DNA from: a bacterium
GTDB taxonomy: Bacteria; Arandabacterota; Arandabacteria; Arandabacterales; Arandabacteraceae
Direction: 5' to 3'
Assembly (NCBI GenBank): GCA_025774405.1
Contig: JALGWB010000150.1
Coordinates: forward strand, 1 to 5,490
Length of the DNA stretch: 5,490 nucleotides
Below the pieces are notes generated by a model, which saw nothing but the letters and a program-made list of their open reading frames with translations, was not told where the DNA came from and made no database searches. Each line of letters starts with the position of its first letter. The first letter of the stretch is position 1. This document shows positions 4,990 through 5,490 of this stretch, in pieces. A program made the position numbers and the translations under genes.

Positions 4990-5490
4990 AAAGGATGCCC
5001 CCATCGTAGTGGCTTCTGCGGTCGGGGTTGTGTCCTTTGCAGCAATTCTGATAAGGCTTTGCACAGTACCGAGCCCCATCATTGCTGCCTATCGCCTTGG
5101 GATAGCGACTCTGGTCCTGTTACCATTCTACTTGAAGCGTGGAAGATTTGGGGGGCCCAGCGGTAAGCATCTTGGGCTTTGCATGCTTGCTGGGTTGTTT
5201 CTGTCACTTCACTTCCTCTCATGGATCGAATCGCTCAGGTTCACGTCCGTTGCGAGCTCAGTCGTGCTTGTTACGACAAGCCCCATCTTTGCTGCCATCT
5301 TTGCCTGGCTTGTCCTCAGCGAGAAAATCGGAAGACGGACTGTGATTGCTATCGGGCTCTGCCTTGTCGGAAGCCTCACCATCGGCAAGGGTGGGCTGGG
5401 ATTGGGACCCGAGGTTGTCAAGGGTAACCTGCTTGCTCTTGCGGGAGCGGCTGCCTTCGGTGCGTATTTCGTAACGGGACGGGTTGTAAG
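4979..5490 (+). CDS. EamA/DMT-superfamily permease, N-terminal part, continues past the right edge
   Basis: The frame is open from TTG 4979 to the window end: 170 codons with no stop. Six hydrophobic segments are visible, at about residues 9-25, 34-52, 64-83, 89-113, 121-136 and 149-166. The first five form one EamA repeat and the sixth would begin the second, so roughly 300 residues are expected in all. Family hallmarks are HFLSWIESLRFTSVASSVVL (78-97), TTSPIFAAIFAWLVLSEKI (99-117, the usual Pro in TM4 and Glu-Lys after it) and the Gly-rich fifth helix. Members are ten-helix inner-membrane carriers that export or take up amino acids, nucleosides, sugars or other small metabolites. The substrate cannot be predicted. 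The start overlaps the DUF4416 stop by 11 bases, so it belongs to the same operon and may move that pathway's substrate or product. GTG 5009 is a less likely start, because it would cut into the first helix. Confidence 0.93.
   Translation, partial: MRPEKDAPIVVASAVGVVSFAAILIRLCTVPSPIIAAYRLGIATLVLLPFYLKRGRFGGPSGKHLGLCMLAGLFLSLHFLSWIESLRFTSVASSVVLVTTSPIFAAIFAWLVLSEKIGRRTVIAIGLCLVGSLTIGKGGLGLGPEVVKGNLLALAGAAAFGAYFVTGRVV

Overview
The window reads as a piece of an anaerobic bacterial chromosome of moderate GC. It carries iron-sulfur and probably tungsten-dependent redox chemistry. Three things point to Bacteria: a near-consensus sigma-70 type promoter (TTGACG, 17-base spacer, TAAAAT), purine-rich Shine-Dalgarno sites before several genes, and a DUF4416 protein, a family I know from anaerobic and thermophilic bacterial lineages. 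I cannot name the species. Start codons are mixed: GTG and TTG look more common than ATG here.

Left part (1-956). The window opens inside a reading frame that ends at 194. It is probably the C-terminal end of an unrecognised protein, with only a faint resemblance to McrC/DUF2357-type sequences. A doubtful 126-residue arginine-rich ORF (191-571) is joined to it by an ATGA overlap. Bases 572-956 hold no convincing conventional gene. They do hold a 33-codon ORF with a signal-peptide-like N-terminus (725-826), an inverted repeat (868-897) and the promoter (900-928).

Right part (957-5490). Five genes on the + strand are packed with gaps of 14 and 9 bases or with overlaps, so they are very likely one operon driven by the promoter at 900-928. 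In order they encode a small polyferredoxin with four complete [4Fe-4S] Cys quartets, an aldehyde:ferredoxin oxidoreductase (AOR family), a radical SAM protein resembling the MJ_1487-type 'B12-binding/radical SAM' family (TIGR04013), a DUF4416 protein, and the N-terminal 170 residues of an EamA/DMT-superfamily transporter that runs off the right edge.

How they may work together. The AOR would interconvert an aldehyde and a carboxylic acid (or act on a related substrate) at a tungsto-bispyranopterin site. The polyferredoxin would be its electron-transfer partner, as in bacterial AorAB-type enzymes. The radical SAM and DUF4416 proteins have no established function. Their tight coupling to the AOR pair, followed by a small-molecule permease, suggests an uncharacterised pathway in which a metabolite is made or modified, oxidised or reduced, and moved across the membrane. 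That last step is inference from gene order.
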